64,000 nt of DNA, from the NCBI RefSeq assembly GCF_002933315.1, contig NZ_PDKT01000001.1, positions 124,001 to 188,000 on the forward strand. The letters run 5' to 3'. Made by a program: the position numbers and the translations under genes. The notes beneath the pieces were generated by a model that worked only from the letters and a program-made list of their open reading frames with translations, did not search any database and had not been told where the DNA came from. The DNA is from Candidatus Pantoea edessiphila (lineage in GTDB: Bacteria > Pseudomonadota > Gammaproteobacteria > Enterobacterales > Enterobacteriaceae). Below are positions 1 through 10,857 of this stretch, one piece after another; the first letter of the stretch is position 1, and each line of letters starts with the position of its first letter.

Positions 1-97
1 AGAAAGCATATTCACTAAAAACATTGCGTAATTCATTTACTATATTTCTATAGCGACCATCTATTGGTGATATATTTGTTAAAATAGATGATTCCAT
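1..97 (-). CDS. purB: Adenylosuccinate lyase, N-terminal fragment cut by window edge
   Basis: Only the first 32 codons lie in the window. The reverse strand from 97 reads MESSILTNISPIDGRYRNIV and continues into a stretch ending FSEYAF, which matches the start of E. coli PurB (MELSSLTAVSPVDGRYGDKV). The enzyme cleaves SAICAR and adenylosuccinate to release fumarate in purine and AMP synthesis. An AGGA ribosome-binding site lies at 117-120. In E. coli the order is mnmA-hflD-purB; here hflD is absent and purB follows mnmA on the same strand after about 120 bp, so the two may be co-transcribed. The match is short but distinctive. Whether the rest of the gene is intact cannot be seen. Confidence 0.9.
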   Translation of the reverse strand, partial: MESSILTNISPIDGRYRNIVNELRNVFSEYAF

Positions 98-216
98 TTT
101 TTTAATTCCTAAATTAATATATTTTTCAGTTTCATAAACCAAATAATTAGTATTATTTGAATATTAAAAATATATAACATATCAATTAACTGTTGTATAC
201 AGTATTAAATAATATA

Positions 217-1320
217 TTATATTAGTGGTAATCTTTTTTTAATAATGCCGCCACCTAAACAAATTTGGTCAAGATAAAAAACAACAGATTGACCTGGTGT
301 TACAGCAATAATAGGTTTATTAAATATTACTTTTATACAATTATCAAGATATGGAATTATTTTGCACGAAATATCTTTTTGTTGATATCTGGTCTTTACA
401 GTACATCTTGAGATGTTTTTGATCAACTTTTCATCAATCCAATGTAAGTTTTGTGCAATCAGACCAACAGAAGCTAAATTTAGGTTACTTTTACCCTGAG
501 CAACTATTAAACGATTATTTTTAATTTCTTTATCAATTACGTACCATGGATAATTATTTGTTTTTGGCAAACCACCAATTCCTAAACCTTTACGTTGCCC
601 TAGAGTATAATATATTACTCCTTGATGTTGACCTATTATTTCACCATCAATAGTTACTATATCTCCTTTACAGCATGGTAAATATTTTTTTAAAAATTCA
701 GCAAAGTTTTTTTTACCTATAAAACAAATACCAGTAGAATCTTTTTTCATAGCATTAATAAAATTGAGTTCTTTTGCAAGATGCCGTACTTGTGTTTTTT
801 TTATATTCCCTAAAGGAAAAATACTTTTTTTAAGTTGATATTGATTGAGTGTATAAAGAAAATAACTTTGATCTTTTTTAATATCCACAGCACGTAATAA
901 GCAATTATTGTTTGAATAATATTGATTGCGAACATAATGACCAGTGGAAATAAAATCAGCATTAAGTTCTTCAATAGCAAATTTCAGAAACAATTTAAAC
1001 TTTATTTCTTTATTACAAATAATATCAGGATTAGGTGTATAACCCATTCTATACCCCTCAAGACAGGGCTCAAAAACATCATTCCAGTACTCAATAGAAA
1101 AATTAACTTTATGTAAATAAATACCAATCTTATCGCAAACTGATTGTGCGTCTTTTAAATCATCTGTGACATTACATCCATCTCCATCATCTTCTTCCCA
1201 GTTTTTCATAAACAATCCTTCAACATGATAGTTTTGTTTTTTTAATAACCAAGCTGAAACAGATGAATCAACACCTCCAGACATTCCAATAACTACTTTT
1301 TTTTGTTTGATTGTAAACAT
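217..1320 (-). CDS. mnmA: tRNA-specific 2-thiouridylase MnmA
   Basis: This enzyme places sulfur on U34 of the tRNAs for Lys, Glu and Gln in the cytoplasm, using ATP and a persulfide relay. The protein has 367 residues, against 368 in E. coli. The N-terminal PP-loop ATPase motif SGGVDSS is at residues 14-20. The two catalytic cysteines are present: Cys102 in the NPDIICN segment and Cys199 in DSTGICFIG. The ATG at 1320 matches the family N terminus. The upstream E. coli neighbours nudJ and rluE are gone, leaving a spacer before icd on the other strand. The sulfur donor path (IscS or SufS with Tus proteins) is not visible here, apart from sufS. Confidence 0.97.
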   Translation of the reverse strand: MFTIKQKKVVIGMSGGVDSSVSAWLLKKQNYHVEGLFMKNWEEDDGDGCNVTDDLKDAQSVCDKIGIYLHKVNFSIEYWNDVFEPCLEGYRMGYTPNPDIICNKEIKFKLFLKFAIEELNADFISTGHYVRNQYYSNNNCLLRAVDIKKDQSYFLYTLNQYQLKKSIFPLGNIKKTQVRHLAKELNFINAMKKDSTGICFIGKKNFAEFLKKYLPCCKGDIVTIDGEIIGQHQGVIYYTLGQRKGLGIGGLPKTNNYPWYVIDKEIKNNRLIVAQGKSNLNLASVGLIAQNLHWIDEKLIKNISRCTVKTRYQQKDISCKIIPYLDNCIKVIFNKPIIAVTPGQSVVFYLDQICLGGGIIKKRLPLI

Positions 1321-1801
1321 ATTCTGTTTATTTAAAAAATATTAAAAATCCAAATAAATTAATTTTTTTCAGTATATTTGAAATATATTAATAAAATCAT
1401 TTTAAAATTATTATATAATTTCACATATTATAATTTATTATGTAAAATTTTAATTTTAAAAATATCATATTGTATATATTGTATACTAAATGCAAAAATA
1501 TTTAAATAATAACTCACTGTGAATAAAAACAATAATAATTTTCTTATAATAACATTAGAAGATCATTTTAGTACTTAATTTTTATCTATTATTTCACATA
1601 AAATACTTTGTTAAAGTATCAATAAATCTAATTTCTTAGAAAATTTATTTGCATTAAATTTTTATGAAATAAAATTATGATTAATTTTAAAAACATAATA
1701 AATTATGTTTAATGCTATAATATCAAAAATTATATTAATAATTTGTATTGCTTATTAATTAATATCTTAATAATTTAATTCATTAAACATGGAAAATTAA
1801 A
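1321..1801. other. 481-bp divergent spacer between mnmA and icd
   Basis: Very AT-rich with no credible coding sequence. In E. coli nudJ and rluE sit here; I see no recognisable remnant of either. It must hold the promoters for mnmA (leftward) and icd (rightward). Confidence 0.6.
1713..1721 (+). promoter_or_regulatory. Possible extended -10 promoter for icd
   Basis: The stretch TGCTATAAT is an extended -10 match (TGn followed by TATAAT at 1716-1721), about 75 bp upstream of the icd ATG. No good -35 is seen, which extended -10 promoters can tolerate. TATAAT-like words are common by chance in DNA this AT-rich, so this is tentative. Confidence 0.3.
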
Positions 1802-3055
1802 ATGAAATCTAAAGTACTAATTCCCAAGGAAGGTAAAGGAATTGTTTTAAGTAATGGAAAATTAATTTGTCCAAATAACCCAATTATTCCATATATTGAA
1901 GGAGATGGTATTGGTATTGATATAACACCTGTAATGATAAAGGTAGTAAATGAAGCTGTAAAAAAAGCTTATGGAAATGCAAGAAAAATTTATTGGATGG
2001 AAATTTATTGTGGTGAAAAATCTACTAAAATCTACGGAAAAGATATTTATTTGCCAATAGAAACTTTAAATATAATTAAAAATTATTCTGTAGCTATTAA
2101 AGGACCGCTTACAACACCAATAGCTAAAGGTATTAGTTCTTTAAATGTAGCCTTACGTCAACAACTTGATTTATACGTTTGTTTACGTCCAATACGTTAT
2201 TTTAAAAATACTCCTAGTCCAGTTAAATATCCAGAAAATGTTGATGTAGTGATTTTTCGTGAAAATTCTGAAGATATATATACTGGAATTGAATGGAAGG
2301 CTAATTCAACTGAAGCTAACAAAATAATAAATTTTTTAATAAACGAAATGAAAGTAAAAGAAAAAATTCGTTTCTCTAAAGAATGTGGTATAGGTATTAA
2401 GTTATGTTCAAAAGAAGGTACACAGCGTCTAATAAATTCAGCAATCAAATATACTATTGATAATAATCGTAATTCACTTACCTTAGTTCATAAGGGAAAT
2501 ATTATGAAATTTACTGAGGGAGCATTTAAAAATTGGGCATATGAATTTTTAGCGAAACAATTTAATGTTGAATTGATAGATCATAATCAATTGATTAAAA
2601 TGCAGAATCCTAAAACAGGTAATACTATAATTATTAAAGAAATACTTGCTGATGCATTCTTGCAACAAATATTATTACAACCAACTGAATTTGATGTAAT
2701 TGCTTGCATGAATTTGAATGGGGATTATATTTCTGATGCTATTGCAGCACAGGTAGGAGGCATTGGAATGTCACCTGGAGCAAATATTGGAAATAATTGT
2801 ATAATATTCGAACCTACACACGGTACTGCACCAAAATATGCAGGATATGATACAGTAAATCCGAGTTCTCTTATTTTATCCGGTGAAATGATGCTTCGTT
2901 ACTTAAAATGGTCAGAAGCTGCAGATTTTATTATTAAAGGGATATGTAAAGTAATAAATAAAAAAACTGTAACTTATGATTTACAACGACTAATGCATGA
3001 TGCTACTCTTTTAAGATGTTCTGAATTTGGTGATGCTATTATTGAAAATATGTAG
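1802..3055 (+). CDS. icd: NADP-dependent isocitrate dehydrogenase
   Basis: Oxidatively decarboxylates isocitrate to 2-oxoglutarate with formation of NADPH. The protein has 417 residues (E. coli 416). The substrate-binding residues Ser113, Asn115, Arg119 and Arg129 are all present in [10 protein letters not shown] and the following CLRP segment. Ser113 is also the residue that E. coli AceK phosphorylates; AceK is not in this window. The C-terminal nucleotide-binding part has the family signature FEPTHGTAP. Together with acnA and fumC elsewhere in the window it indicates that part of the TCA cycle, including the citrate-to-2-oxoglutarate steps, is retained. It is convergent with ychF. The start has a weak GGA ribosome-binding site. 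Confidence 0.97.
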   Translation: MKSKVLIPKEGKGIVLSNGKLICPNNPIIPYIEGDGIGIDITPVMIKVVNEAVKKAYGNARKIYWMEIYCGEKSTKIYGKDIYLPIETLNIIKNYSVAIKGPLTTPIAKGISSLNVALRQQLDLYVCLRPIRYFKNTPSPVKYPENVDVVIFRENSEDIYTGIEWKANSTEANKIINFLINEMKVKEKIRFSKECGIGIKLCSKEGTQRLINSAIKYTIDNNRNSLTLVHKGNIMKFTEGAFKNWAYEFLAKQFNVELIDHNQLIKMQNPKTGNTIIIKEILADAFLQQILLQPTEFDVIACMNLNGDYISDAIAAQVGGIGMSPGANIGNNCIIFEPTHGTAPKYAGYDTVNPSSLILSGEMMLRYLKWSEAADFIIKGICKVINKKTVTYDLQRLMHDATLLRCSEFGDAIIENM

Positions 3056-3185
3056 TTGAATTTTTAAGACAAAAAATTAATTATCTGTTGTTATTTATTT
3101 TTTTATTTAAAATATTACTTAATATTAAAATTAAAAATTGTACTTAAAGAGATAACATAGATTGATTTTCAATATATTTTACTTA

Positions 3186-4265
3186 CTAAACATTAAATAA
3201 AAATTTTATAATATCTCCGTCCTTAATAATATAATTTTTACCTTCTGAACGCATTTTTCCCGCATACTTTGCTCCTTGCTCTCCTTTGTATAGTATATAA
3301 TCATCAAAGGATATTGTTTGCGCACAAATAAAACCTTTTTTAAAATCACTATGAATTTTACCTGCTGCTTGTGGTGCCGTAGTTCCAACAGGTACCGTCC
3401 ATGCATGTACTTCTTTTGTGCTAGCAGTAAAATAAGTATGCAAGTTTAGTAATGAATAACTAGCTTCAATCACTCTACTTAAACAATATTTTTCTTCTGA
3501 TAATAGATTCATATTATGATAATTATCTAATTTATTATTAAATTCATCTAAAGCGCATATGGTAATTACTTTTAAACCTTCTTTTGTAGCTATTTCATAT
3601 AGTTCATGTAAATAATAATTATTTGTTAAATTTTTTTCTTTAATATTTGCAATATATATGGTTGGCTTCAATGTTAAAAAATTTAAATAACTAATTAAAT
3701 TTTTTTCTTCTTCAGTTAAATATAATGTACTTAACATATTTGAGTTTAAAAGGTGTACTAGACACTTATCTAATATGCTGATTTCATTAGTAACATTTTT
3801 GTTAGTGCTGCTTGTATTCTTTTTTAAACGTTTGATAACATTATCACACATACTTAAATCAGCTAAAATTAATTCATTATTAACAATACTAACATCTTCT
3901 ATTGGATTAATTTTTTCTTCAACATGAATAATATTTTCATCTGTAAAACAACGAACTACATGACAAATAGCTTCAGCTGTCCTAATATTATTTAGGAATA
4001 AATTTCCTAATCCTTCACCTTTAGAAGCACCTTTAATTAATCCAGCTATATCAATAAATTCTATAGTTGTATATACCATATTTTTTGGTTTAAGAAGTGT
4101 TTCTAGAAGAATCATTCTTCTATCTGGCACTGAAACTATACCAATATTAGGTTTAATTGTACAAAAGGGAAAATTTGCTGTTTTTATATTCGCGCGAGTA
4201 ATTGCATTAAAGATAGTGGATTTTCCTACATTAGGTAATCCTATAATACCACATTTAAATCCCAA
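3186..4265 (-). CDS. ychF: Ribosome-associated ATPase/GTPase YchF (OLA1 family)
   Basis: Obg-family P-loop NTPase that binds ribosomes and prefers ATP; it is implicated in translation and redox stress responses. The protein has 359 residues (E. coli 363). The P loop GLPNVGKST is at residues 9-17, the Walker B/G3 region [17 protein letters not shown] follows, and the G4 position reads NIKE in place of the canonical NKxD, as expected for an ATP-preferring YchF. A C-terminal TGS domain ends in [14 protein letters not shown]. It lies 25 bp downstream of pth on the same strand, the E. coli arrangement, so the pair is likely one operon. Confidence 0.96.
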   Translation of the reverse strand: MGFKCGIIGLPNVGKSTIFNAITRANIKTANFPFCTIKPNIGIVSVPDRRMILLETLLKPKNMVYTTIEFIDIAGLIKGASKGEGLGNLFLNNIRTAEAICHVVRCFTDENIIHVEEKINPIEDVSIVNNELILADLSMCDNVIKRLKKNTSSTNKNVTNEISILDKCLVHLLNSNMLSTLYLTEEEKNLISYLNFLTLKPTIYIANIKEKNLTNNYYLHELYEIATKEGLKVITICALDEFNNKLDNYHNMNLLSEEKYCLSRVIEASYSLLNLHTYFTASTKEVHAWTVPVGTTAPQAAGKIHSDFKKGFICAQTISFDDYILYKGEQGAKYAGKMRSEGKNYIIKDGDIIKFLFNV

Positions 4266-4290
4266 ATTCTGATTTTCCTTTTTTACGATA

Positions 4291-4869
4291 TTAAATTCTA
4301 AATGAATTAAGGCGATTAATTGCTTTAATATAACCAGTAGTCAGCCATAGTTCCGTACAAATTACTGCTTGATTAATAGCATGATTAATAAGCTTTTTTT
4401 CATTATGTGGTGGTTCACTAAGTACAAATTGATTAACTTTGTTTTGATTACCAGGATGACCAATTCCAATTCTCAATCTATAAAAATTTACATTAAATTT
4501 ATTAATAATATCTTTTAAACCATTATGTCCACCATGACTGCCACCATATTTAAATTTTGCTATACCAGGAGGAAAATTAAGTTCATCATGTGCAATTAAA
4601 ATTTCTTCTGGTAAAATCTTATAAAAATTTGCCATCATTCTCACTGCCGTACCACTTAAATTCATAAAAGTATTAGGCATTAATAAATATAATTTATGGT
4701 TATCAATATATAATTTTGATGTATTCCCAAAAAATCTATAATCTTTTTTTATACAAAGATGATATTTTTCTATTAATGAATTTATATACCAAGCACCAAC
4801 ATTATGTCTTGTAAAATTATATGGTTTCCCTGGATTTAAAAGACCAACTATTAATCTAATCTTACTCAT
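4291..4869 (-). CDS. pth: Peptidyl-tRNA hydrolase
   Basis: Releases peptides from peptidyl-tRNA that has dropped off the ribosome, recycling the tRNA. The protein has 192 residues (E. coli 194). The catalytic His22 lies in the TRHNVGAW segment, supported by Asp95 in AHDEL, Asn70 in TFMNLSG and Asn116 in GGHNGLKD. Numbering is shifted by two from E. coli (His20, Asp93, Asn68, Asn114). It is transcribed leftward with ychF just downstream. In E. coli ychH and dauA separate pth from prs; here only about 110 bp does. Confidence 0.97.
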   Translation of the reverse strand: MSKIRLIVGLLNPGKPYNFTRHNVGAWYINSLIEKYHLCIKKDYRFFGNTSKLYIDNHKLYLLMPNTFMNLSGTAVRMMANFYKILPEEILIAHDELNFPPGIAKFKYGGSHGGHNGLKDIINKFNVNFYRLRIGIGHPGNQNKVNQFVLSEPPHNEKKLINHAINQAVICTELWLTTGYIKAINRLNSFRI

Positions 4870-4979
4870 AAGTAATATTATACCATTTTTAGTACTTTTT
4901 ATATATTAATTAATATATTTCGAATAAATATTGTAATAGAAATTAACATTTATGTCTAAAAATATTCAATACTAATATA

Positions 4980-5927
4980 TTAATGTTCAAACATTGCGGA
5001 TATAGATTCATTATTGTTTATACGTCGAATTGCTTCAGCTAACATCCCAGATAACGTAAGCAAACGAACATTTTTTAAAGATTTTATTTCTTCAGATAAA
5101 GGAATTGTATCGCATACTATTACTTTATCAATGAGTGAATTACGTATATTTTTTGCTGCAAGTCCAGAAAATATAGGATGTGTAGCATAAGCAAAAACTC
5201 GTTTCGCTCCACGTTCTTTTAAAGCCTCTGCTGCTTTACATAATGTACCACCTGTGTCAATCATATCATCAATTAAAACACAATCTCGGTCAGAAACATC
5301 TCCAATAACATGCATTACCTGAGCAACATTGTAGTTAGGACGGCGTTTATCAATAATTGCCATATCTGTATCATTTAGTAATTTAGCGATAGCACGAGCA
5401 CGTACCACTCCACCAATATCAGGAGAAACAACAATTGGATTTATTAATCTAGCATGTAGCATATCATCCAATAAAATTGGACTTCCGAATACATTATCAA
5501 CTGGAACATCAAAAAAACCTTGTATTTGTTCTGCATGTAAATCAACGGTAAGAACACGATCAACTCCAACATTAGAAAGAAAATCTGCTATTAATTTAGC
5601 AGTAATAGGAACCCTAGCGGAACGGACACGTCTATCTTGACGAGCATAACCAAAATAAGGAATAACAGCAGTAATGCGGCTAGCAGAAGCTCTGCGAAGT
5701 GCATCTACCATTACAAATAGTTCCATTAAATTATCATTAGTTGGTGCACATGTGGATTGAACAATAAAAATATCACCACCACGTACATTTTCATTTATTT
5801 GAACACTGATTTCACCATCACTGAATCTGTTAACAGCAATATTCCCTAATTTACTGTATAAACGATTAGCAATAAGATTTGCTAATGCTGGAGTAGCATT
5901 GCCAGTAAACAATTTCATGTCCGACAT
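4980..5927 (-). CDS. prs: Ribose-phosphate pyrophosphokinase (PRPP synthetase)
   Basis: Transfers pyrophosphate from ATP to ribose 5-phosphate to make PRPP, which feeds purine, pyrimidine, NAD, histidine and tryptophan synthesis; trpD at the right end of this window uses PRPP. The length of 315 residues is identical to E. coli and the sequence is among the best conserved in the window. The catalytic region [13 protein letters not shown] and the PRPP-binding loop [12 protein letters not shown] are intact, and the C terminus ends ESISAMFEH as in E. coli. It lies downstream of ispE on the same strand, the ancestral order. Confidence 0.98.
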   Translation of the reverse strand: MSDMKLFTGNATPALANLIANRLYSKLGNIAVNRFSDGEISVQINENVRGGDIFIVQSTCAPTNDNLMELFVMVDALRRASASRITAVIPYFGYARQDRRVRSARVPITAKLIADFLSNVGVDRVLTVDLHAEQIQGFFDVPVDNVFGSPILLDDMLHARLINPIVVSPDIGGVVRARAIAKLLNDTDMAIIDKRRPNYNVAQVMHVIGDVSDRDCVLIDDMIDTGGTLCKAAEALKERGAKRVFAYATHPIFSGLAAKNIRNSLIDKVIVCDTIPLSEEIKSLKNVRLLTLSGMLAEAIRRINNNESISAMFEH

Positions 5928-6006
5928 TACATAATCCTTATCATTATTTAATGATGATTTTTTATTGATTGAATTTAAATAATTAACATCACCTTATTTT
6001 TATCGG

Positions 6007-6031
6007 ATACTTTAATTAATAATTAAAGTAT
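6007..6031. repeat. 11-bp perfect inverted repeat between ispE and prs
   Basis: ATACTTTAATT, a 3-nt loop, then AATTAAAGTAT. Read leftward, the direction of ispE and prs, it is not followed by a T run; on the + strand it is followed by four Ts. It could be a weak terminator or an mRNA-processing hairpin in the ispE-prs transcript. Confidence 0.4.
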
Positions 6032-6054
6032 TTTATAACATAACTATTTTTTGG

Positions 6055-6933
6055 TTAATTCCTTAATAAATTGTTCATGAGAAGTACTTGACGAAGAGGG
6101 GATATATTGATCCCTTTGGCTATAAATCCAGTAGCATATTTAGGAAGTAAATTAAGTGTATCATAAGCATTTTTTTTGTTATCAAATTCAGAAAAAACAC
6201 AAGATCCTGTACCAGTTAATCTAGTAGGTGCATATTTCATAAGCAAATTAATAATTTCATCAACTTTATTAAAATTACTTCTAACTATATTTTCACAATC
6301 ATTGGTAAAAGGCAAATTTAATAGTGTATGTAAACTACGATGTTTTGTATTTCTAGTTAAATTTGAATAATTAAATACCTCTTTAGTACTAATTTTTATA
6401 TTGGGATAAGTGATAAGATACCATTTTTCTTTAAAATTAATAGGTATAATTTTTTCACCTTTTCCTTGAGCAAAAGATGCTAATCCATAGATAAATATTG
6501 GTATATCAGCACCTAATTGTAAAGAGAGTTTTGCAAGTTCGTTTATTGTCAATCTAATTTTCCATAGGTAATTTAGTGCTACCAAAATTGTAGCGGCATT
6601 AGATGATCCTCCACCTAATCCACTACCTATAGGCAATTTTTTATTTATATGAATAATTGCACCTGCATTTAAAGGTAATATATTTTTTGCTGTTTTTTTT
6701 AATAGATTTGCAGCTTTTATAATTAAATTATTTTCTTTAGGTATATCATTGAATTGTGTAGTTAATTCAATATTACCACTATTATTTATTTTTATTTGCA
6801 GTAAATCACCGTAGTCAAGAAACTGAAAAATAGTTTGCACATTATGATAACCATCTGATCTACGATTATTTATGTATAAAAAAAGATTCAATTTTGCAGG
6901 AGATGGCCAAATATCTATCATGGAACTTACCAT
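6055..6933 (-). CDS. ispE: 4-diphosphocytidyl-2-C-methyl-D-erythritol kinase
   Basis: GHMP-family kinase of the MEP pathway, phosphorylating CDP-methylerythritol on the way to isopentenyl diphosphate. The protein has 292 residues against 283 in E. coli. WPSPAKLNLFL at the N terminus, the glycine-rich ATP loop GSGLGGGSSNAA, LGADIPIF with the catalytic Asp, and LTGTGSCVF near the C terminus are all present. Neither possible ATG has a strong ribosome-binding site; the in-frame ATG four codons downstream (6921) gives a better fit to the family length. In E. coli lolB lies just upstream; it is missing here. prs follows in the same direction. Confidence 0.95.
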   Translation of the reverse strand: MVSSMIDIWPSPAKLNLFLYINNRRSDGYHNVQTIFQFLDYGDLLQIKINNSGNIELTTQFNDIPKENNLIIKAANLLKKTAKNILPLNAGAIIHINKKLPIGSGLGGGSSNAATILVALNYLWKIRLTINELAKLSLQLGADIPIFIYGLASFAQGKGEKIIPINFKEKWYLITYPNIKISTKEVFNYSNLTRNTKHRSLHTLLNLPFTNDCENIVRSNFNKVDEIINLLMKYAPTRLTGTGSCVFSEFDNKKNAYDTLNLLPKYATGFIAKGINISPLRQVLLMNNLLRN

Positions 6934-7462
6934 TGTTTTTAAAAAATCGATTATTTTAATTATTAAATTGTATATAAAAAATAAATAAAGATTTTTAGTT
7001 TTTTAAGAATAATTATTATATATTTTAATGAAGAGAATTCATTTGCTCTATTTTTTGATTTTTGTTATGAGTTCATTTATATTAATAAAATGAAGTTTTT
7101 TAATTTATTCATTAATATTTTATCAATATATTGCAAATCATTTTGCATTTTTTAAATTGCTTAAATGTAATAATGTTGATAATTAAACTATAATATCTGA
7201 GTTATTATAAGTAAAACTTATAAACATGAATAATAACTTTTATTAACATATACTATCTATAAAATGTCTTGAAAGTTATGTAAAAATTACAAAAAAATTC
7301 TTTTTGATATATGAAAAAACTAATTCACGGATTAAAATGTGCACATTTTACTTAAATTATTATTATAATCTTATATGTTTTTCATCGTTACTATATTATA
7401 AAATATCTACTGATAATAATTTTTAAATATAGAATATCCTAACTTGAAACCTTAAATTACTG
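6934..7462. other. 529-bp divergent spacer between ispE and hemA
   Basis: No gene seen. In E. coli lolB occupies this position; no remnant is recognisable. The stretch should contain the ispE-prs and hemA promoters and includes a perfect 18-bp palindrome at 7333-7350. Confidence 0.6.
7333..7350. promoter_or_regulatory. Perfect 18-bp palindrome upstream of hemA, candidate operator
   Basis: TAAAATGTG immediately followed by CACATTTTA, with no spacer. The centre TGTGCACA contains four G/C bases in otherwise almost pure A+T sequence. It lies about 110 bp before the hemA start in a divergent intergenic region. I cannot match it to a known enterobacterial regulator site: a CRP site would need a spacer and flanking A/T bases in TGTGA-TCACA. 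Confidence 0.35.
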
Positions 7463-8719
7463 ATGACATTGCTTGTTCTTGGAGTAAATCACAAAACTGC
7501 TCCTACTAACCTTCGTGACCGTTTATCATTTGGGCCAGAAATAATACATCAGGCACTTAATAGCCTATTATCTCAACCAATGATACAAAGTGCAGTATTA
7601 CTTTCAACGTGTAATAGAATAGAAATATATATTAGTGTAAAAAATCAAATTAATTTACAAGAATACCTGATAAATTGGATTTGTGATTATCATAAATTAA
7701 ATAAGAAATATGTATATAATAGTATCTATTATTATGAAAATAAAGAAGCAATAAGTCATTTAATTCGTGTAGCTAGTGGATTAGATTCAATGATAATAGG
7801 TGAGTCACAGATATTTGGTCAAGTTAAACAGGCTTTCGCGATTTCACAAAAATACAGTTACGTAAATAGCGAAATTAATCAAATGTTTCAAAAAGTATTT
7901 CATGCAGTAAAACGTATCCGATCTGAAACTGATATAGGATCTAATGCTATTTCTATAGCATTTGCTGCCTGTGCTTTAGCTTGCAAGATGTGTATTTCTT
8001 TATCAAAGATGATAGTATTGTTATTAGGAGCAGGTAAAACTATTAACTTAGTAGCACAACACTTACGTAAATATAAAGTAAAAAAAATGATTATTGCCAA
8101 TCGTACTCGTTCAAATGCTGAAAAATTAGCAGCAGAAGTAAATGCTGAAGTAATTAACCAAGTTGATCTAAATAAACATTTACATAGAGCGGACATTATC
8201 ATATCTTCAACTTCTAGTCAATTACCACTGATAACTAAAAATATGATAGAAAATGCATTAAGAATAAGGGGCAATAAGCCGGTATTTTTAGTTGATATTT
8301 CAGTTCCATACAATGTTGAATTAGAAGTAAATAACTTACCAAATGCTCATCTTTATCGATTAGATGATCTAAAAGAAATTATAGATTCCAATTTAACACT
8401 AAGAAAAATTGTATTAGTGCAAGCTGAAAATATAGTAGATCAAGAAAGTAATAAATTTATGTTCTGGTTACAATCACAAAAAGCAGTTCATAGTGTCCGT
8501 AAATATCGTGCACAAGCTGAAGATATTCGTATTGAAATGGAAAAAAGAGCATTACAAGCATTACAACAAGGTGCTGATCCTCAAAAAGTGATGCAAGAAC
8601 TAATATATAAATTAACAAATCGTCTAATTCATGCACCTACAAAATCTCTTCAACAAGCAGCTAGTAATGGTGATAATGAATATTTAAAAATTTTATGTGA
8701 TAGCTTAGGGTTAAACTAA
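7463..8719 (+). CDS. hemA: Glutamyl-tRNA reductase
   Basis: Reduces glutamyl-tRNA(Glu) to glutamate-1-semialdehyde, the first step of C5 haem synthesis. The length of 418 residues equals E. coli. The catalytic Cys50 lies in [11 protein letters not shown], followed by [15 protein letters not shown] of the catalytic domain. The NADPH-binding loop reads [12 protein letters not shown]. coli has Glu where this protein has Lys in GAGET, a minor difference. prfA and prmC follow in the same direction, the conserved E. coli operon. Whether the later haem genes exist cannot be judged here. Confidence 0.97.
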   Translation: MTLLVLGVNHKTAPTNLRDRLSFGPEIIHQALNSLLSQPMIQSAVLLSTCNRIEIYISVKNQINLQEYLINWICDYHKLNKKYVYNSIYYYENKEAISHLIRVASGLDSMIIGESQIFGQVKQAFAISQKYSYVNSEINQMFQKVFHAVKRIRSETDIGSNAISIAFAACALACKMCISLSKMIVLLLGAGKTINLVAQHLRKYKVKKMIIANRTRSNAEKLAAEVNAEVINQVDLNKHLHRADIIISSTSSQLPLITKNMIENALRIRGNKPVFLVDISVPYNVELEVNNLPNAHLYRLDDLKEIIDSNLTLRKIVLVQAENIVDQESNKFMFWLQSQKAVHSVRKYRAQAEDIRIEMEKRALQALQQGADPQKVMQELIYKLTNRLIHAPTKSLQQAASNGDNEYLKILCDSLGLN

Positions 8720-8757
8720 ATTAATTTTATGAAAAAGCTTTGCGGAAATTATAATCA

Positions 8758-9843
8758 ATGAAAAACTCTATTTTTACTAAACTTGAAGGAATTCAGCATC
8801 GCCAAAAGGAATTAGAAAATCTTTTGATTGATTTAAATGTATGTATAAATAAAAAACTTTTTGGTGATTTATCACGTGAATACTCTAAGTTAACCACTAT
8901 TACTGATTCTTTTAAAGAATGGCAAAAAATTCATAAAAATATTGAAAACTTAAAAAGCCTATCTAAAGATTTTGAATTACAAGAAATAGCACAAATTGAG
9001 TTACAAGAAGCATATACGAAAATTAAAATATTAGAACATAAACTACAATTACTATTACTACCACAAGATCCTGATGATGAACGTAATTGTTTCATAGAAA
9101 TACGTGCTGCTACTGGAGGAGATGAAGCAGCAATTTTTGCTGGAGATTTATCTCGTATGTATATTCGCTATGCTGAAATATGTAATTGGGATGTGCAAAT
9201 TATAAATGCTAATGACAGCGAATATGGTGGGTATAAAGAGATAATTATTCGTGTTAATAGTAAAAATGCTTATGGTAAACTAAAATTTGAATCCGGTGGT
9301 CATCGTGTACAACGAATTCCTCATACTGAATCTCAAGGACGTATTCATACATCAACATGCACTGTTGCAGTAATTCCTGAAACAACAAAGGAATCAATAT
9401 TAAAAATTAATAACAATGATCTTAAAATCGATAGTTTTCGATCCTCTGGTGCAGGCGGTCAACATGTTAATACAACTGATTCAGCAGTTCGTATTACTCA
9501 TTTACCAACTGGTATTACAGTTGAATGTCAACATGAACGTTCTCAACATAAAAATAAAGCTAGAGCTTTAACTGTACTTGCATCTCGTATTGAAGCTATA
9601 CAAAAAGCTCAACGTCATGCTGCAGAAGCTAATATGCGTCGTAACCTTTTAGGTACAGGAGATCGTTCTGATCGTATCAGAACTTATAATTTTCCACAAG
9701 GAAGAGTTACTGATCATCGAATTAATTTAACAATTTATCGCTTAGATGAAATTCTAGATGGAAAGTTAGCATCTTTAATTAATCCTATTATTCAAGAATA
9801 CAAAACTGAACAATTATCTTCAATATCAGAAAAAAGTTCATGA
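8758..9843 (+). CDS. prfA: Peptide chain release factor 1
   Basis: Recognises UAA and UAG in the ribosomal A site and triggers hydrolysis of peptidyl-tRNA. The protein has 361 residues (E. coli 360). The GGQ catalytic motif is at 233-235 in [10 protein letters not shown]. The codon-reading tripeptide at 188-190 is Pro-His-Thr where E. coli has Pro-Ala-Thr; the middle position is variable in the RF1 PxT motif. It overlaps prmC, whose product methylates Gln235, by 4 bp (ATGA), so the two should be translationally coupled. Confidence 0.97.
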   Translation: MKNSIFTKLEGIQHRQKELENLLIDLNVCINKKLFGDLSREYSKLTTITDSFKEWQKIHKNIENLKSLSKDFELQEIAQIELQEAYTKIKILEHKLQLLLLPQDPDDERNCFIEIRAATGGDEAAIFAGDLSRMYIRYAEICNWDVQIINANDSEYGGYKEIIIRVNSKNAYGKLKFESGGHRVQRIPHTESQGRIHTSTCTVAVIPETTKESILKINNNDLKIDSFRSSGAGGQHVNTTDSAVRITHLPTGITVECQHERSQHKNKARALTVLASRIEAIQKAQRHAAEANMRRNLLGTGDRSDRIRTYNFPQGRVTDHRINLTIYRLDEILDGKLASLINPIIQEYKTEQLSSISEKSS

Positions 9844-10673
9844 ATATTCGTAATTGGTTACAGAAAGCAATAATCACTTTACATCATAGTGATAGCCCGA
9901 AATTGGATGCACAAACAATACTAAGTTTTGCAATGGGAAAATCCATTGCTTGGTTGTATGCTTTTGATGAGATTATAATTAATGATGACAAATTAATATT
10001 TTTAGATGAATTATTGATAAGACGTTTTAATGGAGAACCATTAGCGTATGTGATAGGACAATGTGAATTTTGGTCCCTAACTTTAAAAGTTATATGTGAT
10101 ACAATGATTCCAAGATATGATACAGAAATAATAGTAGAACAATCATTAAATTATCTATCAAAACCATCTTTGAAAATATTAGATCTAGGTACGGGAACAG
10201 GAGCAATTGCATTATCAATTGCTAGTGAACGTCCACAATGTAAAGTTTTTGGTATTGATTGTATTTCTACAGTAGTTAAAAATGCTCAATATAATGCTGT
10301 AAATCTTAATATTTCCAATGCTACATTTTTTTTAAGCTATTGGTTTAATAATATACCACAAAATAAATTTGATTTAATTGTAAGTAATCCTCCTTATATT
10401 GAGGTTAATAGTCCATATCTTAAATTAGGTGATGTGCGATTTGAACCTACTAGTGCATTAGTTTCTGATGAAAATGGTCTTTCTGATTTAAAAGCAATAA
10501 TTAAAAACTCATTTCATTGGTTAACATATGATGGTTGGCTTTTATTAGAACATGGTTGGAAACAGGGTAAAGCAGTTCGTAATATTATGCAACAATACGG
10601 ATATAGAAAAATTAGCACTATTAAAGATTATGGAGGAAATCCTCGTGTTACTTTGGGTAAGGCACCAACATAA
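9840..10673 (+). CDS. prmC: Release factor glutamine methyltransferase
   Basis: Methylates the glutamine of the GGQ motif in release factors 1 and 2, using S-adenosylmethionine. The length of 277 residues matches E. coli. The SAM-binding motif [14 protein letters not shown] is present in mid-protein, followed by the NPPY catalytic tetrapeptide in [11 protein letters not shown] that binds the glutamine side chain. The start codon overlaps the prfA stop. A hairpin lies directly after the stop codon, consistent with the end of the hemA-prfA-prmC operon; sirB2, next in E. coli, is absent. Confidence 0.97.
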   Translation: MNIRNWLQKAIITLHHSDSPKLDAQTILSFAMGKSIAWLYAFDEIIINDDKLIFLDELLIRRFNGEPLAYVIGQCEFWSLTLKVICDTMIPRYDTEIIVEQSLNYLSKPSLKILDLGTGTGAIALSIASERPQCKVFGIDCISTVVKNAQYNAVNLNISNATFFLSYWFNNIPQNKFDLIVSNPPYIEVNSPYLKLGDVRFEPTSALVSDENGLSDLKAIIKNSFHWLTYDGWLLLEHGWKQGKAVRNIMQQYGYRKISTIKDYGGNPRVTLGKAPT

Positions 10674-10675
10674 AA

Positions 10676-10695
10676 TTGTTATTTATTAATAACAA
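10676..10695 (+). terminator. Probable terminator of the hemA-prfA-prmC operon
   Basis: Perfect hairpin TTGTTATT, loop TATT, AATAACAA, starting three bases after the prmC stop. A run of Ts follows after about seven bases (ATATTTTT). The stem is AT-rich and so weak, but its place directly after the operon supports the call. Confidence 0.45.
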
Positions 10696-10857
10696 GTTAT
10701 ATTTTTAAAATCAATTTAATCCATAATTTTATATATGGATATAATAATTAAATATTAAAATTATTACTCAGGCTACTTTTTTATATACTTACGACATCTC
10801 ATTTATTATTAATAAAATATTTAATTAAAAACTTTATATATATAGGAACTATAAACT

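Noticed and set aside
2197-2448. Antisense open frame inside icd
   Set aside because: It is a shadow of the strongly conserved icd frame, with no ribosome-binding site or homology. The same applies to other antisense frames inside mnmA, hemA, thrS, sufB, rsxB, pgpB and topA.
3206-3406. Alternative-frame protein overlapping the start of the ychF 3' part
   Set aside because: It is an out-of-frame shadow of the conserved YchF TGS domain.
8026-8037. Lys for Glu change in the HemA NADPH loop as a sign of decay
   Set aside because: The glycine pattern GAG is intact and this position varies in the family, so no loss of function can be argued.
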